NCBI RefSeq assembly: GCF_036227265.1
Contig: NZ_CP109446.1
Location: 3,295,001-3,359,000, forward strand
DNA length: 64,000 nucleotides
Direction of reading: 5' to 3'
DNA from: Streptomyces sp. NBC_01476
GTDB taxonomy: Bacteria > Actinomycetota > Actinomycetes > Streptomycetales > Streptomycetaceae
Part shown: positions 42,501-51,924 of the stretch, one piece after another
How positions within the stretch are numbered: position 1 is the stretch's first letter
Layout of the letters: the number at the start of each line of letters is the position of its first letter
Notes under the pieces: generated by a model
The model's database searches: none
What the model saw: the letters and a program-made list of their open reading frames with translations, nothing else
What the model was told of the DNA's origin: nothing
Translations under genes and position numbers: made by a program

Positions 42501-43352
42501 TCAGGACAGGGCGTCGGCCAGGGCGTTGAGGACCGCGACGACGCCCTCGGGGCCCGGGACGGTGAGGTCGGCGCGGGTGAGGAGTTCCTTCGGGGATTCC
42601 GCGCCGGTGGCCGCGGCGGCCACCAGGAGACCGGGCAGACCCCGTTCGCGCAGGGCGCCCACCGCGTCGAAGGCCGCGATGTCGCCGAGGTCGTCGCCGG
42701 CGTAGAGGACGGAGCCCGCGTTCGTCTCACCGAGGTACGCGGCCAGCGCGACGCCCTTGTCCACGCCGGGGGGACGCAGTTCGAGGACGTAGCGGCCCGG
42801 TTCGACCATCAGGCCGTGCCGTTCGGCCAGTTCGGCGAGCGGCGCGCGCAGCGCCTCGAAGGCGGCGTCCGGGTCCTCGGTCCTGCGGGTGTGCACCGCG
42901 ACCGCCCGGCCGCCCTTGTCCTCGATCCAGGTGCCCTGCCACGCGCCGATCCGGTCGAGGAACCCGGGGAGCTCGGCGCGGACCGCGGTGACCCCGGGGT
43001 GCGCGCCGGGGGTGCGGACGTCGCTGGTGTGGGCGTCCCAGCGCTCCGCGCCGTAGTGGCCGAGGACCACCAGGTGGTCGAGGCCCGGTACGCCCGCGAA
43101 GCCGCCGTAGCGGACCGCGACGCCCGCCGGACGGCCGGTGACGACCACGACGGAAGCCAGGTGCGGGGCGAGCCGGGCCAGCGCGGGCACCGCGCCGGGG
43201 TGCGCCCGGGCCTGCTCGGGGTCGGGCACGATCGGCGCCAGGGTGCCGTCGAAGTCGAGGGCGACCACGGCGCGCTCGGGCCGCGCGAGCAGTGCCGCGA
43301 GGCCTTCCTTTCCCTCGGGCGTGTGGGGCGTGAGGATGTCGGCGGAGGCCAT
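42501..43352 (-). CDS. otsB: Trehalose-6-phosphate phosphatase
   Basis: The 283-aa HAD-superfamily phosphatase converts trehalose 6-phosphate to trehalose. Motif I ALDFDGTLAPIV (residue about 37, nucleophile Asp), motif II VVVVTGRPAG near 75, KGGRAVAVH near 149, PPGVDKGVALAAYL near 215 and the metal-binding YAGDDLGDIAAFDAV near 239 are all present. ATG at 43352 has TAGGGT 7 nt upstream and no ribosome site, so it is probably leaderless. The 5' extension to 43460 is unlikely to be coding. It is convergent with otsA. Confidence 0.94.
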   Translation of the reverse strand: MASADILTPHTPEGKEGLAALLARPERAVVALDFDGTLAPIVPDPEQARAHPGAVPALARLAPHLASVVVVTGRPAGVAVRYGGFAGVPGLDHLVVLGHYGAERWDAHTSDVRTPGAHPGVTAVRAELPGFLDRIGAWQGTWIEDKGGRAVAVHTRRTEDPDAAFEALRAPLAELAERHGLMVEPGRYVLELRPPGVDKGVALAAYLGETNAGSVLYAGDDLGDIAAFDAVGALRERGLPGLLVAAAATGAESPKELLTRADLTVPGPEGVVAVLNALADALS

Positions 43353-43481
43353 GCGGCTGACCCTACCCGGGCACGGCGGGCGCATGCCCGGCGTACGGAC
43401 GCACACACCCCCGCCGGTATCCGGCCGGGCGGTCTCGGCGGCCGGCCGGCCCCGGGGCACCGGCGCCCCGCCGGGGCGGCC

Positions 43482-43751
43482 TCAGCGTTCGTCGCGCAGC
43501 CGGTCCCGCTCCCGGCGCAGCCGGTTCACCGTGCCGGGGGCGTACCGCACTGCCCGCGGGTCGTCCAGGAGCGCGTTCAGCAGCTGGAAGTACGCGGTCG
43601 GCGAGATGCCGAGGCGCTCGCGGACCGCCCGCTCCCGGGGGCCGGGACCGGTGAAGGTGCGGCCGGCGATGTCCAGCACCGCCCGGTCCCGCACTGACAG
43701 CTCAGCGGCTTGCGACGGCTCCACCGGCACCTCCGCCCCTCCAGCGCGCAC
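43482..43751 (-). CDS. DUF3263 protein
   Basis: This 89-aa protein matches DUF3263, a small actinobacterial family with a helix-turn-helix-like shape (LSVRDRAVLDIAGR, RERAVRERLGISPTAYFQLLNALLDDPRA, NRLRRERDRLR). It may bind DNA; no target is known. The GTG at 43751 and a GTG at 43727 both have GGAGGGG upstream. It lies between otsB and the sugar-binding lipoprotein, all on the minus strand but with gaps over 60 nt. Confidence 0.82.
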   Translation of the reverse strand: MRAGGAEVPVEPSQAAELSVRDRAVLDIAGRTFTGPGPRERAVRERLGISPTAYFQLLNALLDDPRAVRYAPGTVNRLRRERDRLRDER

Positions 43752-43811
43752 TGCCCCGCCCCTCCCCCGGTCCCCCGGAAAGGACCCGGAAGAAGGAGGG
43801 GGACAACGAGC

Positions 43812-45104
43812 CTACGACGACGCCTTCGCCTTGTCGCTCGCCGCGTCGGCGGTCTCCGCGTCGATCTGGAGCTTCGACAGCACCGTCTTCGGGTCGGTGT
43901 GCATCGCCGATCCGATCAGCTTCTTCTCCTCGTCACTGACCGGCGCCCAGGAGGTCTTGTCGACCGGGTAGAAGATCGCGTCGGGCAGCAGGTCGAGGAA
44001 CTTGACCATGTCCCTGTCCTTGGGATTGGTCCGCATCGCCTGCGAGGTGCTGGTGGTCACCGGCAGCAGACCGTACTCGTCGAGGAACTTCACCGAGTTC
44101 TGGTCCTGGTACACGTACTGGAGGAACTTGCCGTCCGCGTCCTTGTTGCCGTTCTGCTTGAACGCCATCATCCAGTCGGCGACGCCGAGCGTGTTCACGC
44201 TGGGGCCGCTCTCGCCGGGCAGCGGCACCACACCGACGTCGAGGTGCGCGGCCTTGGCCTGGCTGAAGAGCGTCGGGTGGCCCATCACCATGCCGGCCTT
44301 GCCGTCCAGGAAGTCGGTGAAGATCTCGGCGCGGTTGGTGGTGGCCGGGTCCTTCGCCTGGATCAGCTTCTGGTCCACCAGGTGCTGCTTGACCCAGGTG
44401 AGGGCCTCGATGTTGGACGTGGAGTCGAAGGTGTAGTTGCCGACCGAGTCGGTGTAGCCGCCGTCCGCGCCGAGCATCCACATCAGCGCCTCGGCCTGCG
44501 GCTCCTCGGGGCCGAGCGGCAGCCCGTAGGGCGCCGGCACCCCATTGGCCTTCAGCTTCTTGGCGTCCTGCTCGATGTCCGCCCACGTGGTGGGCGGGTT
44601 CTCGATGCCCGCGTCCTTGAAGAGCTTCTTGTTGTAGAAGAACATCCGGGAGCTGGAGACCCACGGTATGCCGTACTGCACCCGGTTCACCGAACCCGCG
44701 GTGACCATCGAGGGGATGAAGTCGGCCTGCTCGCTGATGGTGAAGAGGTCGTCGGCGCTGTAGAGCTGGTCGGCCGCCGCGTAGTTGGCGTAGGCGCCGA
44801 TCTGCGCGATGTCGGGGGCCTTGCCCTCCTTGACCATCTTCGCGACCGTGTCGTCGACGACGTTCCAGCTGAGGACGTCCACCTGGACCTTGATGTGCGG
44901 GTTCTTCTGCTCGAAGTCGCTGACCAGGTCGTCCCAGTACGTCTTGGAGCTGTTGCCCGTCTTGGGGTCACCGTAGTCGGCGGCGACCATGTGCAAAGTG
45001 ACGTCCCCGCTCAGCGGGTTGCTCCCGCCGCACGCACTCAGTGTGGTCATTGCCATGACGGACGTGACGCCAACTGCCGCCAGCCCGAGAAGTCGCCGCT
45101 GCAC
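43812..45104 (-). CDS. ABC transporter sugar-binding lipoprotein
   Basis: The 430-aa protein is a family 1 extracellular solute-binding protein: signal peptide with lipobox LSACGG (Cys25), DIAQIGAYANYAAADQLYS near residue 100, VQYGIPWVSSSRMFFYNKKLFKDAG near 143, and GKAGMVMGHPTLFSQAK near 270. It would bind an oligosaccharide outside the membrane. No permease genes are adjacent, so it is either an orphan or works with permeases elsewhere. A DasR-like site 87 nt upstream and the divergent nagKA operon suggest an aminosugar ligand, possibly a chitin product; that is inference. Confidence 0.88.
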   Translation of the reverse strand: MQRRLLGLAAVGVTSVMAMTTLSACGGSNPLSGDVTLHMVAADYGDPKTGNSSKTYWDDLVSDFEQKNPHIKVQVDVLSWNVVDDTVAKMVKEGKAPDIAQIGAYANYAAADQLYSADDLFTISEQADFIPSMVTAGSVNRVQYGIPWVSSSRMFFYNKKLFKDAGIENPPTTWADIEQDAKKLKANGVPAPYGLPLGPEEPQAEALMWMLGADGGYTDSVGNYTFDSTSNIEALTWVKQHLVDQKLIQAKDPATTNRAEIFTDFLDGKAGMVMGHPTLFSQAKAAHLDVGVVPLPGESGPSVNTLGVADWMMAFKQNGNKDADGKFLQYVYQDQNSVKFLDEYGLLPVTTSTSQAMRTNPKDRDMVKFLDLLPDAIFYPVDKTSWAPVSDEEKKLIGSAMHTDPKTVLSKLQIDAETADAASDKAKASS

Positions 45105-45190
45105 CGTTCCTACCGCCCTTTGAAGTACCTGGCGTACTGCCTACCGGAAGCACCTACGGAAGCGTCGAGTCTTCCCCACATCTTTAGCCA

Positions 45191-45202
45191 AGGTCTACAC
45201 CA
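45191..45202 (-). promoter_or_regulatory. DasR-like (dre) site upstream of the sugar-binding lipoprotein
   Basis: On the minus strand TGGTGTAGACCT matches 10 of 12 positions of the DasR core. It lies 87 nt before the lipoprotein start. Confidence 0.5.
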
Positions 45203-45284
45203 TGAGTGATATCGCTTCCGCATCGGGCCGGGGTTGGGGGCCGTTCGGGTGCGGTGTCCGGGGTGGCGTCGATCTTCACAGCGG

Positions 45285-45300
45285 AGTGGACTAGACCTTT
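45285..45300 (+). promoter_or_regulatory. DasR-binding (dre) site of nagKA
   Basis: AGTGGACTAGACCTTT matches the dre consensus at 10 of 12 core positions and ends 28 nt before the nagK start. DasR control of the nagKA operon is established in S. coelicolor. Confidence 0.8.
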
Positions 45301-45327
45301 TGCGGGGTCAACCGCGAGACTGTTCCC

Positions 45328-46260
45328 GTGAGACATGTCATCGCCATCGATGTGGGCGGCACCGGGATGAAGGCCGCCCTGGTCGCCGCGGACGGCACGC
45401 TGCTGTACGAGGCGCGCCGCCCCACCGGCCGGGAACGCGGACCCGACGCGGTGGTCACCGCCATCCTCGACTTCGCCGGAGAACTGCGCGACCACGGCCT
45501 GGCGGCACACGGCGAAACCGCCGTCGCGGCCGGCCTGGCGGTCCCCGGCATCGTCGACGAGGCCAACGGGATCGCTGTCTACGCCGCCAATCTGTACTGG
45601 AAGGACGTCCCGCTGCGGGCGTTGCTCTCCGAGCGGCTCGGCGGCGTCCCGGTGGCGCTGGGGCACGACGTACGGGCCGGCGGCCTCGCCGAGGGCCGGA
45701 TCGGCGCGGGCAACGGCGCCGACCGCTTCCTGTTCATCCCGCTGGGCACCGGCATCGCCGGCGCCATCGGCATCGACGGCCGGATCGAGGCGGGCGCGCA
45801 CGGCTACGCGGGCGAGATCGGGCACATCGTGGTCCGGCCCGGCGGCCGGGAGTGCGGCTGCGGTCAGCGCGGCTGCCTGGAGGCGTACGCGTCGGCCGCC
45901 GCGGTCGCCCGCAGCTGGGCGGCGGCGTGCGGCGATCCGGCGGCGGACGCGGCGGACTGCGCGCGTGCCGTCGCGGCCGGCGACCCGAAGGCCCTGGCCG
46001 TGTGGGGCGAGGCGATCGACGCGCTCGCCGACGGCCTGGTCACCGGTCTCACCCTGCTCGACCCCCGGGTGCTCATCATCGGCGGCGGGCTCGCCGAGGC
46101 GGGGGACGTCCTCTTCGGGCCGCTGCGGGCGGCCGTCGAGGCGCGCATCACCTTCCAGAAGCTCCCTCTTCTCGTCCCCGCCGCGCTGGGGGACACCGCA
46201 GGATGCCTGGGCGCCGGCCTGCTCGCCTGGGATCTGATCTCCGTGGAGGTAACCGCCTGA
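45328..46260 (+). CDS. nagK: ROK-family N-acetylglucosamine kinase
   Basis: The 310-aa ROK sugar kinase has the phosphate-binding IAIDVGGTGMKAALV, the substrate loop GHDVRAGGLAEGRIGAG near residue 113, LGTGIAGAIGIDG near 140, the catalytic GEIGHIVVRPGG, and the zinc motif ECGCGQRGCLEAYAS near 178. In this context it phosphorylates GlcNAc (or GlcNAc released from chitin) to GlcNAc-6-phosphate. The GTG at 45328 is 28 nt from a DasR site. The stop shares a base with the nagA start (TGATG), so translation is coupled. Confidence 0.9.
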   Translation: MRHVIAIDVGGTGMKAALVAADGTLLYEARRPTGRERGPDAVVTAILDFAGELRDHGLAAHGETAVAAGLAVPGIVDEANGIAVYAANLYWKDVPLRALLSERLGGVPVALGHDVRAGGLAEGRIGAGNGADRFLFIPLGTGIAGAIGIDGRIEAGAHGYAGEIGHIVVRPGGRECGCGQRGCLEAYASAAAVARSWAAACGDPAADAADCARAVAAGDPKALAVWGEAIDALADGLVTGLTLLDPRVLIIGGGLAEAGDVLFGPLRAAVEARITFQKLPLLVPAALGDTAGCLGAGLLAWDLISVEVTA

Positions 46261-47420
46261 TGGCCCCGGTATCAACAACGCAGCGCACGGTGCTGGCTGG
46301 TGCCCGTGTGGTGCTGCCGTCCGGTGTGGTGGAGGACGCCCGGCTCACCGTCGACGGCGGCTCGATCGCCGCCAACGAGGCGGCCGAGCAGACCACCCTG
46401 GACCTCGCCGGGCAGGGGTACACGATCGTCCCCGGCTTCGTGGACATCCACAATCACGGTGGCGGCGGCGCGTCCTTCAGCTCCGGCACCGCCGAGGACA
46501 TCCTCACCGCGGTCCGCACCCACCGCGAGCACGGCACCACCACGCTGGTGGCCTCCACGGTCACCAACGAACTCGGCCTGCTCGCCCGGCAGGCCGGCCT
46601 GCTCGCCGAGATCGTCGAGCAGGGCGACCTCGCGGGGATCCACTACGAGGGCCCGTACATCTCGCCGTGCCGCAAGGGCGCCCACGACGAGGGCCTGCTG
46701 CGCCACCCCGACCCGGCGGAGATCCGCAAACTGGTCGAGGCCGGGCGCGGCGCGGTGAGGATGGTCACGCTGGCCACCGAACTGCCCGGTGGCATCGCGT
46801 CGGTACGGCTGCTGGCGGAACTCGGCGTGATCGCCGCGATCGGGCACACCGACGCGGACTATGACCAGACCCGTGAGGCGATCGACGCGGGCGCGACCGT
46901 GGCGACCCACCTCTTCAACGCGATGCCGCCGCTGCAGCACCGGCAGCCGGGGCCGATCGCGGCGCTGCTGGAGGACGAGCGGGTCACCGTCGAACTCGTC
47001 AACGACGGCACGCATCTGCACCCGGCGGTCCTCGAACTCGCCTTCGGCAGCGCGGGCGCGGGACGGGTCGCCTTCATCACCGACGCGATGGACGCGGCCG
47101 GCTTCGGCGACGGCATGTACCAACTCGGCCCGATGCAGGTCGAGGTGCTGGGCGGGGTGGCCCGGCTGGTCGAGGGCGGCTCGATCGCCGGGTCGACGCT
47201 GACGCTGGACACCGCGTTCAAGCGGGCGGTGACGCTGGACGGGCTGTCGCTGCCGGACGCGGTACGGGCCATCTCCACCAACCCGGCGCGGCTGCTCGGC
47301 CTCGGCGACCGGATCGGCACGCTGGAGCCCGGCAAGGACGCGGACCTCGTGGTGCTGGACGACTCCTACGACGTGGTGGGCGTCATGCGCAAGGGCGACT
47401 GGCTCCTCCGCCCCTCCTGA
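46260..47420 (+). CDS. nagA: N-acetylglucosamine-6-phosphate deacetylase
   Basis: NagA removes acetate from GlcNAc-6-phosphate, giving glucosamine 6-phosphate. The 386-aa amidohydrolase has the metal motif FVDIHNHGGGGASF (residue about 59), the metal-bridging HYEGPYISPCRKGAHD near 127, GHTDADYDQT near 196, THLFNAMPPLQHRQPG near 217 and the catalytic-Asp FITDAMDAAG near 276. ATG at 46260 overlaps the nagK stop, with GGAGG about 10 nt upstream. NagK and NagA form the DasR-controlled core of aminosugar use. Confidence 0.95.
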   Translation: MAPVSTTQRTVLAGARVVLPSGVVEDARLTVDGGSIAANEAAEQTTLDLAGQGYTIVPGFVDIHNHGGGGASFSSGTAEDILTAVRTHREHGTTTLVASTVTNELGLLARQAGLLAEIVEQGDLAGIHYEGPYISPCRKGAHDEGLLRHPDPAEIRKLVEAGRGAVRMVTLATELPGGIASVRLLAELGVIAAIGHTDADYDQTREAIDAGATVATHLFNAMPPLQHRQPGPIAALLEDERVTVELVNDGTHLHPAVLELAFGSAGAGRVAFITDAMDAAGFGDGMYQLGPMQVEVLGGVARLVEGGSIAGSTLTLDTAFKRAVTLDGLSLPDAVRAISTNPARLLGLGDRIGTLEPGKDADLVVLDDSYDVVGVMRKGDWLLRPS

Positions 47421-47632
47421 CGCCCCCGGGGGCCCTGACGGGCGTTGGGGGCCGTTGGCGACCTGCCGGGCTGGCCAGCGGGCGTCAGGGGCCCCGTTGG
47501 GGCCTTCCGCGGTCTGGGGGCAGGCCCGGGGCCTGCGGGCGGGGTGACGGGCGCTCAGGCGCCCCCCGGTGCTGGGCCCGTGAGGGCCACCCGGCTCTGG
47601 GCGGGGGGCGCTCCGTTTGTCATCATCGACGG

Positions 47633-48571
47633 GTGATCATCACCGTCACGCTGAACACCGCGCTCGATGTGACCTACCGGGTCGCCGCGCTGCGCCCGCA
47701 CACCACGCACCGGGTCCTCGCCACCGAGGAACGGCCCGGCGGCAAGGGCGTCAACGTCGCCCGGGTGCTGGCCGCGCTCGGGCACCGCACGGTCGTCACC
47801 GGGTTCGCCGGCGGCCCCTGCGGTGCGGAACTGCGCCGCCTGCTGGCCGCCGCCGCGCCCGCCGGACTGCTCACCGACGCCCTGGTGCCGACCGCCGGCG
47901 CGACCCGGCGCACCGTCGGCGTGGTCGACGAGGCCACCGGCGACACCACGATGTTCAACGAGCCGGGCCCGACCGTCGCCCCTGCCGAGTGGACGGCCTT
48001 CCTCGGGGTCTACCGGGAACTGCTGGCGGACCCCGCGGCGACCGCGGTCGCGCTGTGCGGCAGCCTGCCGCCGGGACTGCCGGTGGGTGCCTACGCCGAG
48101 CTGGTACGGGAGGCCCGCGCGGCCGGCGTGTTCGTGGTGCTGGACACCAGCGGGGAGCCGCTGCGGCGCGGCCTGGCCGCACGGCCCGACCTGATCAAGC
48201 CGAACGCCGACGAGCTGACCGGCCTCACCGGCTTCTCCGAACCCGCCAGGGCGGCCCGGCACGCCCGGCGGCGCGGGGCGCGGGCGGTGGCGGCCTCGCT
48301 GGGCGCCGACGGCATGCTGGCGGTCACCGAAGAAGGCGACTGGCAGGCAAGGCCGCCCGGCAGGCTCTCCGGCAACCCGACCGGGGCCGGGGACTCCGCG
48401 GTGGCCGGCCTGCTCTCCGGGCTCGCCGAGGGACTGCCGTGGCCGGGCCGGCTGGCCCGGGCGGTCGCCCTGTCGGCGGCGACGGTGCTGGCCCCGGCCG
48501 CCGGGGAGTTCGACCCGGCGGCCTACGCGGCGGCGCTGGAGCGGGTGGAGGTCGTGCCGGCGGCCGGCTGA
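47633..48571 (+). CDS. PfkB-type hexose-phosphate kinase (1-phosphofructokinase family)
   Basis: The 312-aa ribokinase-fold enzyme has MIITVTLNTALDVTYRV, the sugar-binding RPGGKGVNVARVLAALG near residue 34, LCGSLPPGLPVGAYAELVREA near 142, LIKPNADELTGLTG near 187 and the anion-hole/catalytic NPTGAGDSAVAGLLSG near 248. This is the fructose-1-phosphate/tagatose-6-phosphate kinase subgroup. It lies 212 nt downstream of nagA on the same strand but the gap contains an imperfect GC hairpin (about 47427-47500), so it may be separately transcribed. The substrate is uncertain. Confidence 0.85.
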   Translation: MIITVTLNTALDVTYRVAALRPHTTHRVLATEERPGGKGVNVARVLAALGHRTVVTGFAGGPCGAELRRLLAAAAPAGLLTDALVPTAGATRRTVGVVDEATGDTTMFNEPGPTVAPAEWTAFLGVYRELLADPAATAVALCGSLPPGLPVGAYAELVREARAAGVFVVLDTSGEPLRRGLAARPDLIKPNADELTGLTGFSEPARAARHARRRGARAVAASLGADGMLAVTEEGDWQARPPGRLSGNPTGAGDSAVAGLLSGLAEGLPWPGRLARAVALSAATVLAPAAGEFDPAAYAAALERVEVVPAAG

Positions 48572-48584
48572 GCCGACCGCGCGG

Positions 48585-49559
48585 CTACTTCTTGACCTGC
48601 CCCTGCTTCAGCCACACCTGGTCGAGGTTGACCCCGCAGTTGGTGTTCGGCATGCAGGTGAGCGTCAGAACGTTGGCGCCCTTGTTCAGGTCCACCCACT
48701 GGTAGGTGTTGTTGTCCCACGCCTTCGCCCAGTCGGTGGCGTTGCTGTAGTTCGGCAGGTCCACCGGCGAGGTGCGGGGCTTGCCGTTGATGCCGAGGGT
48801 GAGGTCCGCGGTCTTCCCGGCGTTGCCGTAGTTGATGAAGAACGTGTACTTGCCGTCCTCCGGCACCGTCACCGTCCACGCCACCGAGGCGCCCGGCGCC
48901 CCCATGCCGTCCACATAGGTGCCGGCGGCCGACCCGGGCCACTGGGTGCTCTGCTTCGCGCCGCCGGTCAGCGCCAGCGATGACGCGTCGACCTTCTTCG
49001 AGTCGAACGGCGTCGGGGTCGCGGACGGCGTCGGCTCGGTGCTGGGCGCGGCGGAAGTGACCGGGGCGGTGGCGGCGCCCTTGCCCGCGTCCTGCTTCTT
49101 GTCGTCGCCGGAGCCGTTGGTCATCGCGAAGGCGATGCCGATGGCGACGGCGGCGACCACCGCGACCGCGCCGATCAGCAGCCCCTTGCGGTTCGGGGTG
49201 TCCGGGCCGCCCTGGCCCCCGCGGTGGCCGCCGGGGGACGGCGGCTCGTACGAGGGCGGCTGCGGGGCGCCGTACTGCGGCGCCTGCTGGCCCTGGTCGT
49301 AGCCGTAGCCCTGCTGGTCCTGCTGCGGGTAGCCGTAACCGGGCGCCTGGCCCTGCTGCGGCGGATAGCCGTAGCCGCCCTGCCCCTGCGGTGCCTGCTG
49401 CGGGGCACGGCGCTCGCCGACCCGCTGCACGCTGTTGTACGAGGTGCGGGGCATCCGCGGCTGCGACGGGTCGGGCTCGGGCTGATCCATGCCCTCGGAC
49501 CGGTAGAGATACCCGAACGGGTCGTCGTTCTCCGGGGTGCCGTCGTGTCCGGCCGTCAT
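48585..49559 (-). CDS. Membrane-anchored protein with C-terminal carbohydrate-binding-like domain
   Basis: The 324-aa protein has a long Gln/Tyr/Gly/Pro-rich cytosolic N-terminus (repeats such as GYGYPQQ; residues about 55-105), one membrane segment near 125-145, a Thr/Pro/Ser linker and an outer beta-sandwich domain (about 185-322: GTYVDGMGAPGASVAWTVTVPEDGKYTFFINYGNAG, ending VNLDQVWLKQ) of the CBM6/CBM35 type. The last part VDLNKGANVLTLTCM is typical. It may bind wall or chitin sugars; ligand unknown. ATG at 49559 gives the typical MTAGHDGTPENDDPFGYLYR start; the extension to 49619 is unsupported. Confidence 0.8.
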   Translation of the reverse strand: MTAGHDGTPENDDPFGYLYRSEGMDQPEPDPSQPRMPRTSYNSVQRVGERRAPQQAPQGQGGYGYPPQQGQAPGYGYPQQDQQGYGYDQGQQAPQYGAPQPPSYEPPSPGGHRGGQGGPDTPNRKGLLIGAVAVVAAVAIGIAFAMTNGSGDDKKQDAGKGAATAPVTSAAPSTEPTPSATPTPFDSKKVDASSLALTGGAKQSTQWPGSAAGTYVDGMGAPGASVAWTVTVPEDGKYTFFINYGNAGKTADLTLGINGKPRTSPVDLPNYSNATDWAKAWDNNTYQWVDLNKGANVLTLTCMPNTNCGVNLDQVWLKQGQVKK

Positions 49560-49701
49560 GAGGTGTCCACTCCCTACGTACTTCAGATGCCGAAACCCTA
49601 CCGGCCCCAGATGTGCCACTGCTCAAACCTTCGACGCACCAGCAGGTCAGGAAGGTTCCCTGTGACCGGTCACACCTCGCGGGACACGTACGGTTAAGTC
49701 T

Positions 49702-50670
49702 GTGGACGAGGAGTGGCTGCCCTGGCGACAGGCGATGGACAGGGCGCTGTACGGTCCCGGCGGTTTCTTCGTCCGTGAGCGGCCGGCCGACCACTTCCGT
49801 ACCTCCGTGCACGCCTCCCCGCTCTTCGCCCAGGCCGTCGCCGCCTTGCTGTGCCGGGTCGACGCGGCCCTGGGGCACCCCGCCGACCTGGCCTTCGTCG
49901 ACATGGCGGCGGGCCGCGGGGAACTCGGCGTGGCCCTGCTCGACCGCCTTCCGGCGCCGGTCGCGGCCAGGCTGACCGTGCACGCGGTGGAACGCGCGCC
50001 CCGCCCCCCGGATCTGGACCCGCGGATCAGCTGGACCGGGAAGCCGCCGGCCGCGGTGCGCGGCCTGCTCTTCGCCAACGAATGGCTGGACAACGTCCCC
50101 GTGACGGTGGTGGAACGGGACGCGTCCGGTACGGCCCGGCAGGTGGACGTACGGCCGGCCGACGGGGCGGAGCGGCTGGGGGAGCCGGTGACGGGGGCCG
50201 CGGCGCGGTGGCTGCGGCGGTGGTGGCCGCTCGCGGCGGCCGGGGACCGCGCGGAGGTGGGGCTGGAACGGGACCGGGCCTGGGAGGACGCGGTGGGGAC
50301 GCTGGCCGCGGGGCTGGCGGTGGCGGTGGACTACGGGCATGTGCGGGCGGCCCGCCCGCCCTACGGCACGCTGACCGGCTACCGGGAGGGCCGCCAGGTG
50401 CCGCCGGTGCCGGACGGTGCCTGTGACCTCACCGCGCACGTGGCCATGGACGCGCTCCGGGGCACCCTGACGACCCAGCGGGACGCCCTGCGGGCCCTCG
50501 GGGTGACCGGGAGCCGGCCGCCGCTGTCCCTGGCGGCCACCGATCCGGCCGGTTACGTACGGGCGCTGGCCGCCGCCACGGAGGCCGCCGAGCTCACCGC
50601 GCCCGGCGGCCTCGGCGACTTCCTCTGGCTGAGTACCCCCGCGTCTCCGGAGTGCGCCCACCTGCTCTGA
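49702..50670 (+). CDS. MidA/NDUFAF7-like SAM-dependent methyltransferase
   Basis: The 322-aa protein is a class I SAM-dependent methyltransferase of the MidA (DUF185, mitochondrial NDUFAF7) type: SAM motif [16 protein letters not shown] near residue 66, the acidic HAVERAPRP, and the family motif [13 protein letters not shown] near 123. NDUFAF7 methylates an arginine of the NuoD homolog NDUFS2 in complex I. A NuoD-like gene lies 1.3 kb downstream, which supports that kind of role here. GTG at 49702 has TACGGT 7 nt upstream, so it may be leaderless. Confidence 0.8.
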   Translation: MDEEWLPWRQAMDRALYGPGGFFVRERPADHFRTSVHASPLFAQAVAALLCRVDAALGHPADLAFVDMAAGRGELGVALLDRLPAPVAARLTVHAVERAPRPPDLDPRISWTGKPPAAVRGLLFANEWLDNVPVTVVERDASGTARQVDVRPADGAERLGEPVTGAAARWLRRWWPLAAAGDRAEVGLERDRAWEDAVGTLAAGLAVAVDYGHVRAARPPYGTLTGYREGRQVPPVPDGACDLTAHVAMDALRGTLTTQRDALRALGVTGSRPPLSLAATDPAGYVRALAAATEAAELTAPGGLGDFLWLSTPASPECAHLL

Positions 50671-50859
50671 GCGGGGCGGGGGCACGGCGGGTACACGAAA
50701 ATTCCGCCGGCCCCGGCGGGGTCGGGCCCGCCAGCCCCCGGCGGTGCGGAAACACCGCAGGGCGGCGGCGCCGGCAGCGCTACGGCGGGCGAGGCAGGTC
50801 AGCCGGCCGGCGCCCGGCGGTGCGGAAACAGCCCGGCCAGCGCCCGGCGGCGCGGCGGG
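50671..50859. other. GC-rich intergenic region with short direct repeats
   Basis: CCCGGCGGTGCGGAAACA occurs twice (about 50737 and 50813), with further CCCGGCGG words. No gene or clear hairpin is seen. Confidence 0.55.
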
Positions 50860-51834
50860 TCAGCCGGTCAGTACCCGGCGTTCCAGATCGGGGTCGAGCC
50901 CCACCGGCGGGCGGTCGGCGCGCTGCGGGGCCTGGCCGCCGATGCCGAGCAGCCACGTCCAGGTGTCCCGCACGGTCTCCGCGACCGGGCGGCACCGCAG
51001 GCCCGCACGGTACGCCTTGCCGACGTCGCCGCGGTGCATCGCGTCGTGGTCCTCCCCCGGCGGCAGCCAGACCGGCAGCTGCGTCCACGGCTCGATGCCG
51101 GCCGCCTCGATCACCTCGGGCGCCGTCCAGCGCAGCCGGGCGTCCGAGCCGGTGACCCGTACGCACTCGGCCAGCAGCTCGCCCATCGTGGTGTGCCCGG
51201 ACGCGCTGATCACGTTGTACGGGCCGCCCAGCCCGCCGGCCAGCGCGTCCAGCGTCCAGACCGCGAGGTCGCGGGCGTCCACGTACTGCAGCGGAAGGTC
51301 CCTTGGCCCGGGGGCGAGGACGTCACCGCCCCGGGCGATCCGGTTCAGCCACCAGGGCAGCCGGCCGACGTTCTCGTACGGGCCGAGGATCAGCCCGGCC
51401 CGCACCAGCAGCGCGCGCTCGCCGAACGCCTCGACCGCGGCCAGCTCGCCGCCGCGCTTGACCGCGGCGTAGTCGGCGTAGTCGGCGTCCCCGCCCTCGA
51501 CGACGGGGGCGTCCTCGCCGGAGCCGGCCGCCGACGGATAGACGTACACCGAGCGGCTGGAGACGTACCCGTAGCCGCCGGCCCGCTCCCGCAGGAGGCG
51601 GGCGGCAGCCCGCACCGCGCCGGGCTTCCCCGACCAGGTGTCCACCACGGCGTCCCACCGCCCCCGCGCCAGCGCCGCCAGGTCCCCCTCGCGCTCCCCG
51701 GCCAGCGCGGTCACCCCCGCCGGCGCCGGATGCCGTCCCCGGTTGAAGACGGTCACCGCCCACCCCCGCCCGAGCGCCTCCTCCACCACGGCCCGCCCGA
51801 CGAACTCCGTCCCGCCCAGTACCAGGATCTCCAT
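50860..51834 (-). CDS. NAD-dependent epimerase/dehydratase-like protein
   Basis: The 324-aa short-chain dehydrogenase/reductase of the extended type has the Rossmann motif ILVLGGTEFVGRAVVEEAL, a cofactor region VFNRGRH near residue 33, YVSSRSVYVYPS near 95, the Tyr-x-x-x-Lys-like YADYAAVKRGGE near 120 and LLVRAGLILGPYENVGRLPWWL near 142. It resembles isoflavone-reductase or mRNA-binding-type epimerases (CSP41-like). The substrate is unknown. ATG at 51834; a GTG at 51843 would add three residues. It is divergent from the nuoD paralog. Confidence 0.85.
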   Translation of the reverse strand: MEILVLGGTEFVGRAVVEEALGRGWAVTVFNRGRHPAPAGVTALAGEREGDLAALARGRWDAVVDTWSGKPGAVRAAARLLRERAGGYGYVSSRSVYVYPSAAGSGEDAPVVEGGDADYADYAAVKRGGELAAVEAFGERALLVRAGLILGPYENVGRLPWWLNRIARGGDVLAPGPRDLPLQYVDARDLAVWTLDALAGGLGGPYNVISASGHTTMGELLAECVRVTGSDARLRWTAPEVIEAAGIEPWTQLPVWLPPGEDHDAMHRGDVGKAYRAGLRCRPVAETVRDTWTWLLGIGGQAPQRADRPPVGLDPDLERRVLTG

Positions 51835-51924
51835 ACGCGCCACCCTGCCCGCCCCGCCGCCCACCGGGAACCCCTGCTCGCCCTCAGCGGATTCCGCCCG
51901 CAGCGGACCTGAGAGGATGAGCGC

